A stretch of DNA of 64,000 nucleotides from Pseudomonas psychrophila (GCF_001043005.1 NZ_JYKZ01000010.1:1-64000); one strand, 5' to 3'. Positions 51,644-60,912 are shown, counted from the first letter of the stretch. Numbers and translations: made by a program. The notes: generated from the sequence alone by a model not told the origin.

Positions 51644-51674
51644 GTCGCCATAAGCATGTGAATGTCGCGAATAG
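51644..51674 (+). promoter_or_regulatory. Candidate GbdR site of gbcB
   Basis: GTCGCCATAAG (51644) and GTCGCGAATAG (51664) are 20 bp apart, pointing to gbcB (ATG at 51744, 70 bp downstream of the second). Same GTCG-N5-AG form as at gbcA. Confidence 0.6.
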
Positions 51675-51743
51675 ATAAATGGCCGTCTCGGGGCATGCGC
51701 AGAATCGCCAGCAAGAGGCCGGTTGTCGGCCGTGGAGAAACCC

Positions 51744-52844
51744 ATGTCCAACAGCTTTCTGAATCCGGTAACTACCCAGACCTGGGCCAACGGTCGACAC
51801 ATCGTGCGATGCGTCAAAGTGATTCAGGAAACCTGGGACGTACGCACCTTCTGTTTTATGGCAGACCAGCCGATTCTGTTCTTTTTCAAGCCGGGGCAGT
51901 TCGTGACTCTGGAGCTGGAAATCGACGGTGACCCGGTGATGCGCTCGTACACCATCTCCAGCTCGCCCTCGGTGCCTTACAGCTTTTCGGTGACCATCAA
52001 GCGCGTGCCGGGCGGGCGGGTGTCCAACTGGCTGCACGACAACCTGCAGGAAGGCCAGGAGCTGGCGGTACACGGACCGGTCGGGCTGTTTAACGCCATC
52101 GATGCACCGAGCCCCAAGGTGCTGTACCTGAGCGGCGGCGTCGGGATCACCCCGGTGATGTCGATGGCGCGCTGGTTTTACGACACCAACGCCAATGTCG
52201 ACATGGTGTTTATCCACAGCGCCCGCTCGCCCAAAGACATCATTTACCACCGCGAGCTGGAGCACATGGCTTCGCGCATCGACAACTTCAGCCTGCACCT
52301 GATCTGTGAAAAACACGGGCTGGGTGAACCGTGGGCCGGCTATCGCGGTTATTTGAATCACAAAATGCTTGAGCTGATGGCGCCCGACTTTATGGAGCGC
52401 GAGGTGTTTTGCTGCGGACCTACGCCTTATATGAACGCGGTCAAGCGCCTGCTGGAGAGCAACGGCTTTGATATGAGCCGTTATCACGAGGAGTCTTTTG
52501 GCGCGACCCCGCCCGAAGCCCGGGCCGATGCGGTGGAGCAAGCCGAACAGGCGGCCGAGGCACCGGAGCTGGACCTGGCGGATTTGAACCAGGTGGAATT
52601 CACGGCATCCGGCAAGAGCATCCGCGTAGGCCCGGCAGAAACCGTGCATGCAGCGGCGGCCAAGCTGGGGCTGCTGATTCCCAAAGCGTGCGGCATGGGC
52701 ATTTGCGGCACCTGCAAGGTGCTGAAGCTGGGGGGCGAGGTCGAGATGGACCACAACGGCGGCATCACCGACGAAGACGTTGCCGAGGGCTATATTTTGT
52801 CGTGCTGCAGCGTGCCCAAGGGCGATGTGCGAATCGAGTTTTAA
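51744..52844 (+). CDS. gbcB: Glycine betaine monooxygenase, reductase component
   Basis: A 366-residue ferredoxin reductase feeding electrons to GbcA. The FAD domain carries the flavin motif MRSYTISSSPS, the NAD domain GGVGITPVMSMARW and FCCGPTPYMNAV, and the C-terminal ~85 residues are a plant-type 2Fe-2S ferredoxin (KACGMGICGTCKVLKLGG; YILSCCS). A polar Ala/Glu-rich linker joins the last two domains. The ATG at 51744 has GGAGAAA at good distance. It is divergent from gbcA. Confidence 0.96.
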   Translation: MSNSFLNPVTTQTWANGRHIVRCVKVIQETWDVRTFCFMADQPILFFFKPGQFVTLELEIDGDPVMRSYTISSSPSVPYSFSVTIKRVPGGRVSNWLHDNLQEGQELAVHGPVGLFNAIDAPSPKVLYLSGGVGITPVMSMARWFYDTNANVDMVFIHSARSPKDIIYHRELEHMASRIDNFSLHLICEKHGLGEPWAGYRGYLNHKMLELMAPDFMEREVFCCGPTPYMNAVKRLLESNGFDMSRYHEESFGATPPEARADAVEQAEQAAEAPELDLADLNQVEFTASGKSIRVGPAETVHAAAAKLGLLIPKACGMGICGTCKVLKLGGEVEMDHNGGITDEDVAEGYILSCCSVPKGDVRIEF

Positions 52845-52989
52845 GGGGCGCAGGCCACTTGTGGGTGCCAGTCGGGAACAAAGACTCTAAACCGGAGTCT
52901 TTAGGGGGCTCAAAGGCAGGTTGCCGCTAGCTTAGCCGGTGACTTTTCTTTATCGTACGCGCCCTTCGAAACTGCTTGAGAACACCACC

Positions 52990-53214
52990 ATGATTGAGTC
53001 ATCCCTTAGCAAACTGGAACAACTGGTCAGCGACCTGGTTCAACAAAAGCAAGAGCTGTTGGATACCAACGCTGCGCTGAACGCTGAACTGACCCAGGCC
53101 AAAGACGAAAACGAAAGCCTGCAACTGAACCTGATGGAACAGGAAGAGAAGCAAGGCGCAACTGCTGCCCGCATTCAGGCACTGGTTGAGCGCGCGAGCC
53201 CTGTCAGCGCATGA
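52990..53214 (+). CDS. ZapB-like coiled-coil protein (TIGR02449-type)
   Basis: A 74-residue protein predicted to be almost entirely coiled coil (SSLSKLEQLVSDLVQQKQEL, then Q/E/N heptads to VERASPVSA). It is followed with a 4-bp overlap by a ZapA-like gene, and this pairing is the main evidence for a cell-division or ZapA-partner role. The ATG at 52990 was chosen. It is probably a paralogue, since the canonical zapA pair usually sits near the 6S RNA gene in Pseudomonas (from memory). Confidence 0.7.
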   Translation: MIESSLSKLEQLVSDLVQQKQELLDTNAALNAELTQAKDENESLQLNLMEQEEKQGATAARIQALVERASPVSA

Positions 53215-53513
53215 GCGTAGACAGAGACGGAGTAAATGTCGTCTCGATTTTGGGTAACGACTACACGATCAAAGCGCCTGAGGGGGAGCAACAAACCCTG
53301 ATGGCAGCCACGGTCATGTTGAAAGCCGCCCTGGCCGACACGAAAAGAAAGTACCCGAGCTTGATCGGGGACAAATTGCTGGTGCTGGCGGCGCTGAATC
53401 TGTGTTCACAGCAGATTGAGCTCAAGCAGCAACACAAACAGGAACTCGACCGTTATCAAGAGCAAGTCAGCGCCACGGTCGATGTGATTGAGCGAACGTT
53501 AGGGCAATCCTGA
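53211..53513 (+). CDS. ZapA-like protein
   Basis: A 100-residue protein with the ZapA layout: a small N-terminal globular part (GVNVVSILGNDYTIKAPEGE, QQTLMAATVMLKAALAD) and a C-terminal coiled coil (LCSQQIELKQQHKQELDRYQ). The middle KLLVLAALNL matches the conserved MAALN region of ZapA. It overlaps the upstream coiled-coil gene by 4 bp. If functional it would bind FtsZ and bundle Z-ring filaments; no 6S RNA is visible after it, unlike the usual zapA locus. Confidence 0.75.
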   Translation: MSVDRDGVNVVSILGNDYTIKAPEGEQQTLMAATVMLKAALADTKRKYPSLIGDKLLVLAALNLCSQQIELKQQHKQELDRYQEQVSATVDVIERTLGQS

Positions 53514-53537
53514 TACTTCGCAATACGATCACTCCCT

Positions 53538-53622
53538 GTGGGAGCGGGCTTGCTCGCGAGAGTCTCAGCGCGGTGGTTCAGACCAGCCGCGTTAACTGAA
53601 TCGCGAGCAAGCCCGCTCCCAC
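53538..53622. repeat. REP doublet (family A)
   Basis: GTGGGAGCGGGCTTGCTCGC at 53538 with inverted partner ending at 53622. It separates the convergent zapA-like and ltaE genes. Confidence 0.9.
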
Positions 53623-53634
53623 ATTATTGAATGT

Positions 53635-54675
53635 TTACCCCGCCATCACTTCGCGAATATCCGCCGCCAATTCCCGCACTCGAGCCTCATCGGTGTCCCA
53701 CGAGCACATGAAGCGTGCGCCGCCTTTGCCGATAAAGGTGTAGAAGCGCCAGCCCTTGGCGGTCAGTGCAGCCACGGCCGGTTCCGAGAGTTGCAGGAAC
53801 ACGCCATTGGCTTCCACAGGGAACATCAGTTCAACACCCGGAATGTCACTCACCAACTGGCTCAGTAACTGCGCGCAGTGGTTGGCGTGGCGTGAGTGTT
53901 TGAGCCATGCGTCGTTTTCCAGCAAGCCCACCCAGGGTGCCGACAAAAATCGCATTTTCGACGCCAGTTGCCCGGCCTGTTTGCAGCGGTAATCGAAGTC
54001 CACCGACAGGTTGTGGTCGAAGAACAGAATGGCTTCACCCACCGCCATGCCGTTTTTGGTGCCGCCAAAGCACAGCACATCGACCCCGGCTTTCCAGCTC
54101 AGGTCTGCTGGCGAGCAACCGAGGAAAGCACAGGCGTTGGAGAAGCGCGCGCCGTCCATGTGCAGCAACAAACCCAGCTCTTTGCAGGTGTCGCTGATGG
54201 CGCGGATTTCTTCAGGGCGATAGACGCTGCCGACTTCGGTAGCCTGAGTGATGGTGACCACCCGCGGTTTTGGATAGTGGATGTCTTTGCGCTTGAGGGC
54301 GATTTCGCGGATCGATTCTGGGGTGATCTTGCCGTTTTCAGTACGGGCGATCAGCAGCTTTGAGCCGTTGGAGAAGAATTCCGGCGCACCGCATTCGTCG
54401 GTTTCGACGTGGGCCGTCTCGGAACAGATCACGCTGTGGAAGCTCTGGCACAACGAAGACAGGGCCAGGGAGTTGGCCGCAGTACCGTTAAAGGCGAAAT
54501 AGACTTCGCAGTCGGTTTCGAACAATTTGCGAAAGTCGTTGGCAGCGCGCAGGGTCCACTCGTCATCACCGTAAGAGCGTTGATGACCGTGGTTGGCCAG
54601 TTCCATAGCGGTCCAGACTTCAGGGCAGATACCGGAGTAGTTGTCGCTGGCGAATTGTTGGCTCTTGTCAGTCAT
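53635..54675 (-). CDS. ltaE: Low-specificity L-threonine aldolase
   Basis: A 346-residue PLP enzyme splitting L-threonine (and allo-threonine) to glycine and acetaldehyde. The PLP Lys is in VLCFGGTKNGMAVGEAI; other family segments are FASDNYSGICPEVWTAM, YFAFNGTAANSLALSSLCQS and LLLHMDGARFSNACAFLG. The ATG at 54675 (MTDKSQQF) was chosen; the frame continues far upstream without conserved content. It is divergent from the glyA-sox operon and shares glycine as a metabolite with it. Confidence 0.93.
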   Translation of the reverse strand: MTDKSQQFASDNYSGICPEVWTAMELANHGHQRSYGDDEWTLRAANDFRKLFETDCEVYFAFNGTAANSLALSSLCQSFHSVICSETAHVETDECGAPEFFSNGSKLLIARTENGKITPESIREIALKRKDIHYPKPRVVTITQATEVGSVYRPEEIRAISDTCKELGLLLHMDGARFSNACAFLGCSPADLSWKAGVDVLCFGGTKNGMAVGEAILFFDHNLSVDFDYRCKQAGQLASKMRFLSAPWVGLLENDAWLKHSRHANHCAQLLSQLVSDIPGVELMFPVEANGVFLQLSEPAVAALTAKGWRFYTFIGKGGARFMCSWDTDEARVRELAADIREVMAG

Positions 54676-54797
54676 TTCCCGGTTCCTTGGTCGAATTGTG
54701 TCGTGCACTTTATCCAAGATTTTGTCGGGTGCACAGGCACGACTCAAAGTGCGGAAAACCCTTACAAAAGAATAGCTCAAAGTCCTGCAATAAAAGT

Positions 54798-54882
54798 GTG
54801 GGAGCGGGCTCGCTCGCGATGGCATCACCCGGGTTTGCCAGACAAACCGCGCCGCCAGTATCGCGAGCAAGCCCGCTCCCAC
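54798..54882. repeat. REP doublet (family A), ltaE-glyA gap
   Basis: GTGGGAGCGGGCTCGCTCGC at 54798 with inverted partner ending at 54882. The remaining 142 bp to glyA must hold the operon promoter. Confidence 0.9.
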
Positions 54883-54900
54883 AGGGTTATGCGAAACCAT

Positions 54901-54932
54901 GTCGTAAACGCACCATTGCGTGGCGTCCATAG
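54901..54932 (+). promoter_or_regulatory. Weak 21-bp-spaced repeat upstream of glyA
   Basis: GTCGTAAACGC (54901) and GGCGTCCATAG (54922) are 21 bp apart, directed toward glyA (ATG at 55025). One half-site has a mismatch in GTCG and only the second has the AG, so confidence is low, but GbdR control of this operon is expected. Confidence 0.4.
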
Positions 54933-55024
54933 GCATTTGATCTGCCTGCGCCAGCTCTACCATCTGGCTCAAAGGGCACAAGCCCCACCGAGACCAAAGG
55001 CGCGCTGGCGCTGGGAGACACGCA

Positions 55025-56278
55025 ATGTTCAGCAAGCAGGATCAGATCCAGGGTTACGACGATGCCTTGTTAGCGGCGATGAATGCCGAAGATCAGCGCC
55101 AGGAAGATCACATCGAGCTGATCGCCTCCGAGAACTACACCAGCCAGCGTGTGATGGAAGCTCAAGGCAGCGGTCTGACCAACAAGTACGCCGAAGGCTA
55201 TCCGGGCAAGCGTTACTACGGCGGCTGCGAGCATGTGGATAAAGTTGAGCAACTGGCTATCGACCGCGCCAAGCAGCTGTTCGGCGCCGATTATGCCAAT
55301 GTGCAACCCCACTCCGGCAGCCAGGCCAACGCGGCGGTGTATCTGGCGCTGCTCAATGCAGGCGACACCGTGCTGGGCATGAGCCTGGCCCACGGCGGGC
55401 ACTTGACCCACGGCGCCAGCGTCAGTTTTTCCGGCAAGTTGTACAACGCCGTGCAGTACGGCATCGACACCTCAACAGGCCTGATCGACTACGACGAAGT
55501 AGAGCGCCTGGCCGTTGAGCATCAGCCCAAGATGATCATTGCCGGCTTCTCGGCTTACTCCAAATTCCTCGACTTTCCGCGCTTTCGCCAGATTGCCGAC
55601 AAGGTAGGCGCTTACTTGTTTGTCGACATGGCCCACGTGGCCGGTCTAGTGGCCGCCGGGTTGTACCCGAACCCGCTGCCGTACGCTGACGTGGTCACCA
55701 CCACTACCCACAAAACCCTGCGCGGCCCACGCGGCGGGTTGATCCTGGCCAAGTCCAACGAGGCACTGGAAAAGAAACTCAACTCGGCGGTGTTCCCCGG
55801 TGGTCAGGGCGGCCCGCTGATGCATGTGATCGCGGCCAAGGCGGTGTGCTTCAAAGAAGCCCTGGAGCCGGGCTTCAAGACCTATCAAAAGCAGGTCATC
55901 GACAACGCTCAGGCGATGGCCGAAGTGTTTATCAAGCGTGGCTTCGACGTGGTCTCGGGCGGCACCGACAACCATCTGTTCCTGCTCAGCCTGATCCGTC
56001 AGGGCCTGACTGGCAAAGACGCCGACGCAGCCCTGGGCCGTGCTCATATCACGGTCAATAAAAATGCGGTGCCCAATGACCCGCAATCACCGTTCGTGAC
56101 GTCGGGCCTGCGCATCGGTACCCCGGCAGTGACCACGCGCGGGTTCAAAGTGGCGCAGTGCACGGAGCTGGCTGGCTGGATCTGCGACATCCTCGATCAC
56201 CTCGGCGATGCCGATATCGAGGCCGACGTGGCACGCCAGGTGACCTCGCTGTGCAAAGACTTCCCGGTTTATCGCTGA
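55025..56278 (+). CDS. glyA: Serine hydroxymethyltransferase
   Basis: A 417-residue PLP enzyme interconverting glycine plus 5,10-methylene-THF and serine. The PLP Lys is in VVTTTTHKTLRGPRGGLIL; other conserved segments are ELIASENYTSQRVMEAQGSG, YAEGYPGKRYYGGCEHVD and HGGHLTHGASVSFSGKLYN. It is the first gene of glyA-soxBDAG-purU-fdhA and captures the methylene-THF made by sarcosine oxidase, producing serine for SdaA. A second glyA elsewhere for biosynthesis is expected but not visible here. Confidence 0.97.
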   Translation: MFSKQDQIQGYDDALLAAMNAEDQRQEDHIELIASENYTSQRVMEAQGSGLTNKYAEGYPGKRYYGGCEHVDKVEQLAIDRAKQLFGADYANVQPHSGSQANAAVYLALLNAGDTVLGMSLAHGGHLTHGASVSFSGKLYNAVQYGIDTSTGLIDYDEVERLAVEHQPKMIIAGFSAYSKFLDFPRFRQIADKVGAYLFVDMAHVAGLVAAGLYPNPLPYADVVTTTTHKTLRGPRGGLILAKSNEALEKKLNSAVFPGGQGGPLMHVIAAKAVCFKEALEPGFKTYQKQVIDNAQAMAEVFIKRGFDVVSGGTDNHLFLLSLIRQGLTGKDADAALGRAHITVNKNAVPNDPQSPFVTSGLRIGTPAVTTRGFKVAQCTELAGWICDILDHLGDADIEADVARQVTSLCKDFPVYR

Positions 56279-56300
56279 GCGCGTTTTTGGAGTAAACCCT

Positions 56301-57551
56301 ATGCAACGGTATTCAGGCTTCGGCCTCTTCAAACACTCCCTCAGCCACCATGAAAACTGGCAGAAGATGTGGCGCACGCCGACCCCTAAAAAGGTTTACG
56401 ACGTGATCATCGTCGGCGGTGGGGGCCACGGTTTGGCGACCGCTTACTACTTGGCCAAGGAGCACGGCATCACCAACGTGGCCGTGGTCGAGAAAGGCTG
56501 GCTGGGCGGCGGCAATACGGCGCGCAACACCACCATCGTGCGGTCCAACTATTTGTGGGACGAGTCGGCGCACCTCTACGAACACGCCATGAAGCTCTGG
56601 GAAGGCTTGTCCCAGGACTTGAACTACAACGTCATGTTCTCTCAGCGCGGCGTCTACAACCTGTGCCATACCTTGCAGGACATGCGCGACTCGGAGCGCC
56701 GGGTCAGCGCTAACCGCCTCAACGGGGTGGATGGTGAGCTGCTCAACGGCAAGCAGGTGGCGGACGAGATTCCGTACCTCGATTGCTCAAAAAACACTCG
56801 CTACCCGATCATCGGCGCCACCGTACAGCGCCGTGGCGGTGTGGCTCGCCATGACGCCGTGGCCTGGGGCTTTGCCCGTGCTGCGGATGCCCTGGGTGTT
56901 GATCTGATCCAGCAAACCGAAGTACTGGGCTTTCGCAAGGAAAACGGCGTGTGCATCGGCGTTGAAACCAGCAAGGGTTTTATCGGTGCCAAGCGCGTTG
57001 GGGTGGTGACGGCCGGTAACTCCGGGCACATGGCCCGTCAGGCGGGCTTTCGTCTGCCGATTGAATCCCACCCGCTGCAAGCGCTGGTGTCGGAGCCGAT
57101 CAAGCCGATTATCGACAGCGTGATCATGTCCAACGCGGTTCACGGTTACATCAGCCAGTCCGACAAGGGCGACCTGGTGATCGGTGCCGGGATCGACGGC
57201 TACAACGGGTACGGCCAGCGCGGCTCGTACCCGGTGATCGAACACACCATCCAGGCGATTGTGGAAATGTTCCCGGTGTTGTCCCGGGTACGCATGAACC
57301 GCCAGTGGGGCGGCATCGTCGACACCACTCCCGATGCATGCCCGATCATCTCCAAAACCCCGGTGCCGAATCTGTTTTTCAACTGCGGCTGGGGCACGGG
57401 CGGCTTCAAGGCTACACCCGGCTCGGGCAACGTTTTTGCCGCCAGTCTGGCCAAAGGCGAGATGCACCCATTGGCTGCCCCGTTTTCCATTGACCGGTTC
57501 CACACCGGTGCCCTGATCGACGAACACGGCGCTGCCGCTGTCGCCCACTAA
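56301..57551 (+). CDS. soxB: Sarcosine oxidase beta subunit
   Basis: A 416-residue flavoprotein of heterotetrameric sarcosine oxidase. The FAD motif VIIVGGGGHGLATAYYLA is at residues ~34-51. His184 in RRGGVARHDAVAWG is in the position that binds FMN covalently in this family. The C-terminal NCGWGTGGFKATPGSG is the second flavin contact. It oxidises the methyl group of sarcosine. It follows glyA by 22 bp and soxD follows 14 bp later. Confidence 0.96.
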   Translation: MQRYSGFGLFKHSLSHHENWQKMWRTPTPKKVYDVIIVGGGGHGLATAYYLAKEHGITNVAVVEKGWLGGGNTARNTTIVRSNYLWDESAHLYEHAMKLWEGLSQDLNYNVMFSQRGVYNLCHTLQDMRDSERRVSANRLNGVDGELLNGKQVADEIPYLDCSKNTRYPIIGATVQRRGGVARHDAVAWGFARAADALGVDLIQQTEVLGFRKENGVCIGVETSKGFIGAKRVGVVTAGNSGHMARQAGFRLPIESHPLQALVSEPIKPIIDSVIMSNAVHGYISQSDKGDLVIGAGIDGYNGYGQRGSYPVIEHTIQAIVEMFPVLSRVRMNRQWGGIVDTTPDACPIISKTPVPNLFFNCGWGTGGFKATPGSGNVFAASLAKGEMHPLAAPFSIDRFHTGALIDEHGAAAVAH

Positions 57552-57565
57552 CAGAGGAATTACCC

Positions 57566-57898
57566 ATGCTCCATATCTTCTGTCCCCATTGCGGCGAATT
57601 GCGCTCCGAAGAGGAATTTCATGCCAGCGGCCAGGCGCACATCCCGCGCCCGCTCGACCCTGGCGCCTGCACCGACGCCGAGTGGGGCGACTACATGTTC
57701 TTTCGCGACAACCCCCGGGGCCTGCACCACGAACTGTGGAACCACGTCGCCGGTTGCCGGCAGTTCTTCAACGCCACGCGCAACACCGTGACCTACGAAA
57801 TTCTTGAAACTTACCTGATTGGCACCCAGCCGCAGTTCACTGAACAGGCGGCGCCACTGACCACCACGGCCACCCGCGAGCAGGGAGAAAAGGTATGA
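57566..57898 (+). CDS. soxD: Sarcosine oxidase delta subunit
   Basis: A 110-residue zinc-binding subunit. Likely ligands are Cys6 and Cys9 (FCPHCGELRSEEEF) with His60 and Cys64 (WNHVAGCRQF), matching the pattern of the structurally known heterotetrameric enzyme. It is structural rather than catalytic. A ribosome binding site AGAGGAA precedes the ATG. It overlaps soxA by 4 bp. Confidence 0.95.
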   Translation: MLHIFCPHCGELRSEEEFHASGQAHIPRPLDPGACTDAEWGDYMFFRDNPRGLHHELWNHVAGCRQFFNATRNTVTYEILETYLIGTQPQFTEQAAPLTTTATREQGEKV

Positions 57899-60800
57899 GC
57901 CAGACCCATCGCTTGCCTAATGGCGGCCGCGTAGACCGCAGCAAAGTGCTGACCTTTACCTTCAACGGTCAACAGTACAAAGGCTATGAGGGCGACAGCC
58001 TGGCCGCAGCGTTGCTGGCCAATGGTGTCGACGTTATTGGTCGCAGCTTCAAATATTCCCGGCCTCGTGGCATCTATGCCGCCGGTGCCGAAGAGCCCAA
58101 CGCGGTGCTGCAAATCGGTGCCACCGAAGCCACTCAGATCCCGAACGTGCGGGCTACGCAACAGGCGTTGTATCAGGGCCTGGTTGCCACCAGCACCAAC
58201 GGTTGGCCCAACGTCAACAACGATGTGATGGGGATTTTGGGCAAGGTGGGCGGCAAGCTGATGCCGCCGGGTTTCTACTACAAAACGTTCATGTACCCGC
58301 AGTCATTCTGGATGACTTACGAGAAGTACATCCGTAAGGCGGCAGGCCTGGGCCGTTCGCCGACCCAGAACGATCCTGACACCTACGACTACATGAACCA
58401 TCACTGCGACGTACTGATCGTCGGCGCTGGCCCTTCAGGCCTGGCGGCGGCACTGGCTGCAGCACGCAGCGGCGCCCGGGTGATCGTGGCCGATGAGCAG
58501 GAAGAGTTCGGCGGCAGCCTGCTCGACAGCCGCGAAAGCCTGGACGGCAAACCGGCCATGGAGTGGGTCGGCAAAGTCATTGCCGAACTCAAGGAGCTCC
58601 CGGGCGTGACGCTGTTGCCCCGGGCGACAGTCAACGGCTATCACGACCACAACTTCCTGACCATCCACGAGCGCCTCACTGACCATCTTGGCGACCGTGC
58701 CCCGATTGGTCAGGTTCGTCAGCGCATCCACCGTGTTCGGGCCAAGCGCGTGGTACTGGCTACCGGCGCCTGCGAGAGGCCGTTGGTGTACGGCAACAAC
58801 GACGTGCCGGGCAATATGCTGGCAGGCGCAGTGTCGACCTACGTGCGCCGCTACGGCGTGGCGCCGGGTAAAAAACTGGTGCTCAGTACCAACAACGACC
58901 ACGCCTACCGCGTTGCGCTGGACTGGATCGATGCAGGCCAGCAGGTGGTGGCTGTCGCCGATGCGCGCAGCAACCCTCGCGGCGCATTGGTCGAGGCCGC
59001 GCGCGCCAAAGGCATCCGCATTTTGACCGCCAGTGCGGTGATCGAAACCCGTGGCAGCAAGCACGTGACCGGTGCCCGTGTGGCCGCGATTGACCTTAAA
59101 ACCAACAGTGTCGCCAGCCCCGGCGAATGGCTGGAGTGCGACCTGGTTGCCACTTCCGGCGGTTACAGCCCGGTGGTGCACCTGGCCTCGCACCTGGGCG
59201 GTAAACCGACCTGGCGCGAAGATATTCTGGGTTTTGTACCCGGCGAAGCTCCGCAAAAACGCGTGTGTGTGGGCGGCATCAATGGTGTCTACGGATTGGG
59301 CGACAGCCTGGCCGATGGTTTTGAAGGTGGCGTGCGTGCTGCCAGCGAAGCCGGTTTCAAAGCGGTGGAGGGTGTGTTGCCCAAAGCCCTGAACCAGCAT
59401 CATGAAGCCACGCTGGCACTGTTTCACGTGCCTCACGAAAAGGGCACTGCACGGGCGCCGAAGCAATTTGTCGACCTGCAAAACGATGTCACCGCCGCTG
59501 CAATCGAACTGGCTACCCGCGAAGGTTTCGAGTCGGTTGAACACGTCAAGCGCTACACCGCGCTGGGCTTCGGTACCGATCAGGGCAAGCTGGGCAACGT
59601 CAACGGGCTGGCCATTGCAGCACGCTCGCTGAACGTCACCATCCCGCAGATGGGCACCACCATGTTCCGCCCCAATTACACGCCGGTGACGTTCGGCGCC
59701 GTGGCGGGGCGGCATTGCGGGCATATTTTTGAGCCGGTGCGTTACACCGCGCTGCAAGCCTGGCACGTCAAGCAGGGTGCCGAGTTTGAAGATGTGGGCC
59801 AATGGAAGCGTCCGTGGTACTTCCCGCGTAATGGCGAAGACCTGCACGCAGCGGTCAAGCGCGAGTGCCAGGCGGTGCGTGACAGCGTCGGTATTCTCGA
59901 TGCCTCCACCCTGGGCAAAATCGACATTCAGGGCCCGGATGCGCGGGAATTTCTCAACCGCATCTACACCAACGCCTGGACCAAACTCGATGTGGGCAAG
60001 GCTCGCTACGGCCTGATGTGCAAAGAAGACGGCATGGTGTTCGACGACGGCGTAACCGCCTGTCTGGCCGATAATCACTTTGTCATGACCACCACCACCG
60101 GCGGTGCGGCCCGCGTGCTGCAATGGCTGGAAATCTACCAGCAGACCGAGTGGCCTGACCTGAAGGTGTATTTCACGTCGGTGACCGACCATTACGCGAC
60201 GCTGACCCTGTCAGGCCCCAACAGCCGCAAGCTGCTGAGCGAAGTCACGGACATCGATCTGGACCGTGAAGCTTTCCCGTTCATGACCTGGAAGGAAGGC
60301 CTAGTGGGCGGTGTACCGGCGCGGGTCTTCCGTATCTCGTTTACCGGTGAGCTGTCGTACGAGGTCAATATCCAGGCCGACTATGCGATGGGCGTGCTGG
60401 AAAAAATCGTCGAGGCGGGCAAGCCATACAACCTCACCCCCTATGGCACCGAGACCATGCACGTGCTGCGGGCCGAGAAGGGTTTCATCATCGTCGGTCA
60501 GGACACCGACGGGTCCATGACCCCGGATGACTTGAACATGGGCTGGTGTGTGGGCCGTACCAAACCGTTCTCATGGATCGGCTGGCGCGGCATGAACCGT
60601 GAAGACTGCGTGCGTGACCAGCGCAAGCAGCTGGTGGGGCTTAAACCGGTCGACGCGACCCAATGGCTGCCGGAGGGCGCGCAACTGGTGTTCGATCCGA
60701 AGCAGACGATCCCGATGACGATGGTCGGTCACGTGACGTCCAGCTATGCCCACAACTCACTGGGTTATTCGTTTGCCATGGGTGTGGTCAAAGGCGGTTT

Positions 60801-60912
60801 GAAACGCATCGGTGAGCGTGTGTTTTCGCCTCAGGCCGATGGCAGCGTGATCGAGGCCGAGATCGTGTCTTCGGTGTTCTTCGACCCCAAAGGTGAGCGG
60901 CAGAATATTTGA
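57895..60912 (+). CDS. soxA: Sarcosine oxidase alpha subunit
   Basis: A 1005-residue subunit. The N-terminal ~100 residues form a ferredoxin-like domain (VLTFTFNGQQYKGYEGDSLA) without the usual Cys ligands. A NAD-binding domain follows (VLIVGAGPSGLAAALAAARS near residue 172), and the C-terminal ~380 residues are a GcvT-type folate-binding domain (YGLMCKEDGMVFDDGVTA; TGELSYEVNIQADYAMGVLE) that transfers the methylene group to THF. Length matches the family. It overlaps soxD by 4 bp. Confidence 0.96.
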   Translation: MSQTHRLPNGGRVDRSKVLTFTFNGQQYKGYEGDSLAAALLANGVDVIGRSFKYSRPRGIYAAGAEEPNAVLQIGATEATQIPNVRATQQALYQGLVATSTNGWPNVNNDVMGILGKVGGKLMPPGFYYKTFMYPQSFWMTYEKYIRKAAGLGRSPTQNDPDTYDYMNHHCDVLIVGAGPSGLAAALAAARSGARVIVADEQEEFGGSLLDSRESLDGKPAMEWVGKVIAELKELPGVTLLPRATVNGYHDHNFLTIHERLTDHLGDRAPIGQVRQRIHRVRAKRVVLATGACERPLVYGNNDVPGNMLAGAVSTYVRRYGVAPGKKLVLSTNNDHAYRVALDWIDAGQQVVAVADARSNPRGALVEAARAKGIRILTASAVIETRGSKHVTGARVAAIDLKTNSVASPGEWLECDLVATSGGYSPVVHLASHLGGKPTWREDILGFVPGEAPQKRVCVGGINGVYGLGDSLADGFEGGVRAASEAGFKAVEGVLPKALNQHHEATLALFHVPHEKGTARAPKQFVDLQNDVTAAAIELATREGFESVEHVKRYTALGFGTDQGKLGNVNGLAIAARSLNVTIPQMGTTMFRPNYTPVTFGAVAGRHCGHIFEPVRYTALQAWHVKQGAEFEDVGQWKRPWYFPRNGEDLHAAVKRECQAVRDSVGILDASTLGKIDIQGPDAREFLNRIYTNAWTKLDVGKARYGLMCKEDGMVFDDGVTACLADNHFVMTTTTGGAARVLQWLEIYQQTEWPDLKVYFTSVTDHYATLTLSGPNSRKLLSEVTDIDLDREAFPFMTWKEGLVGGVPARVFRISFTGELSYEVNIQADYAMGVLEKIVEAGKPYNLTPYGTETMHVLRAEKGFIIVGQDTDGSMTPDDLNMGWCVGRTKPFSWIGWRGMNREDCVRDQRKQLVGLKPVDATQWLPEGAQLVFDPKQTIPMTMVGHVTSSYAHNSLGYSFAMGVVKGGLKRIGERVFSPQADGSVIEAEIVSSVFFDPKGERQNI

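Noticed and set aside
54798..54882. CRISPR-like array formed by recurring REP copies
   Set aside because: Copies come as single inverted pairs scattered over tens of kilobases with unequal spacers, and no cas genes are present.
54883..55024. Glycine riboswitch upstream of glyA
   Set aside because: I looked for the paired glycine aptamer pattern and saw none of its conserved core segments in this 142-bp leader; GbdR-type control is more likely.
55234..55242. Perfect DnaA box TGTGGATAA within glyA
   Set aside because: It is isolated, about 5.5 kb from the cluster at 47953-49764, with no neighbouring boxes seen, so it is not counted as part of that locus.
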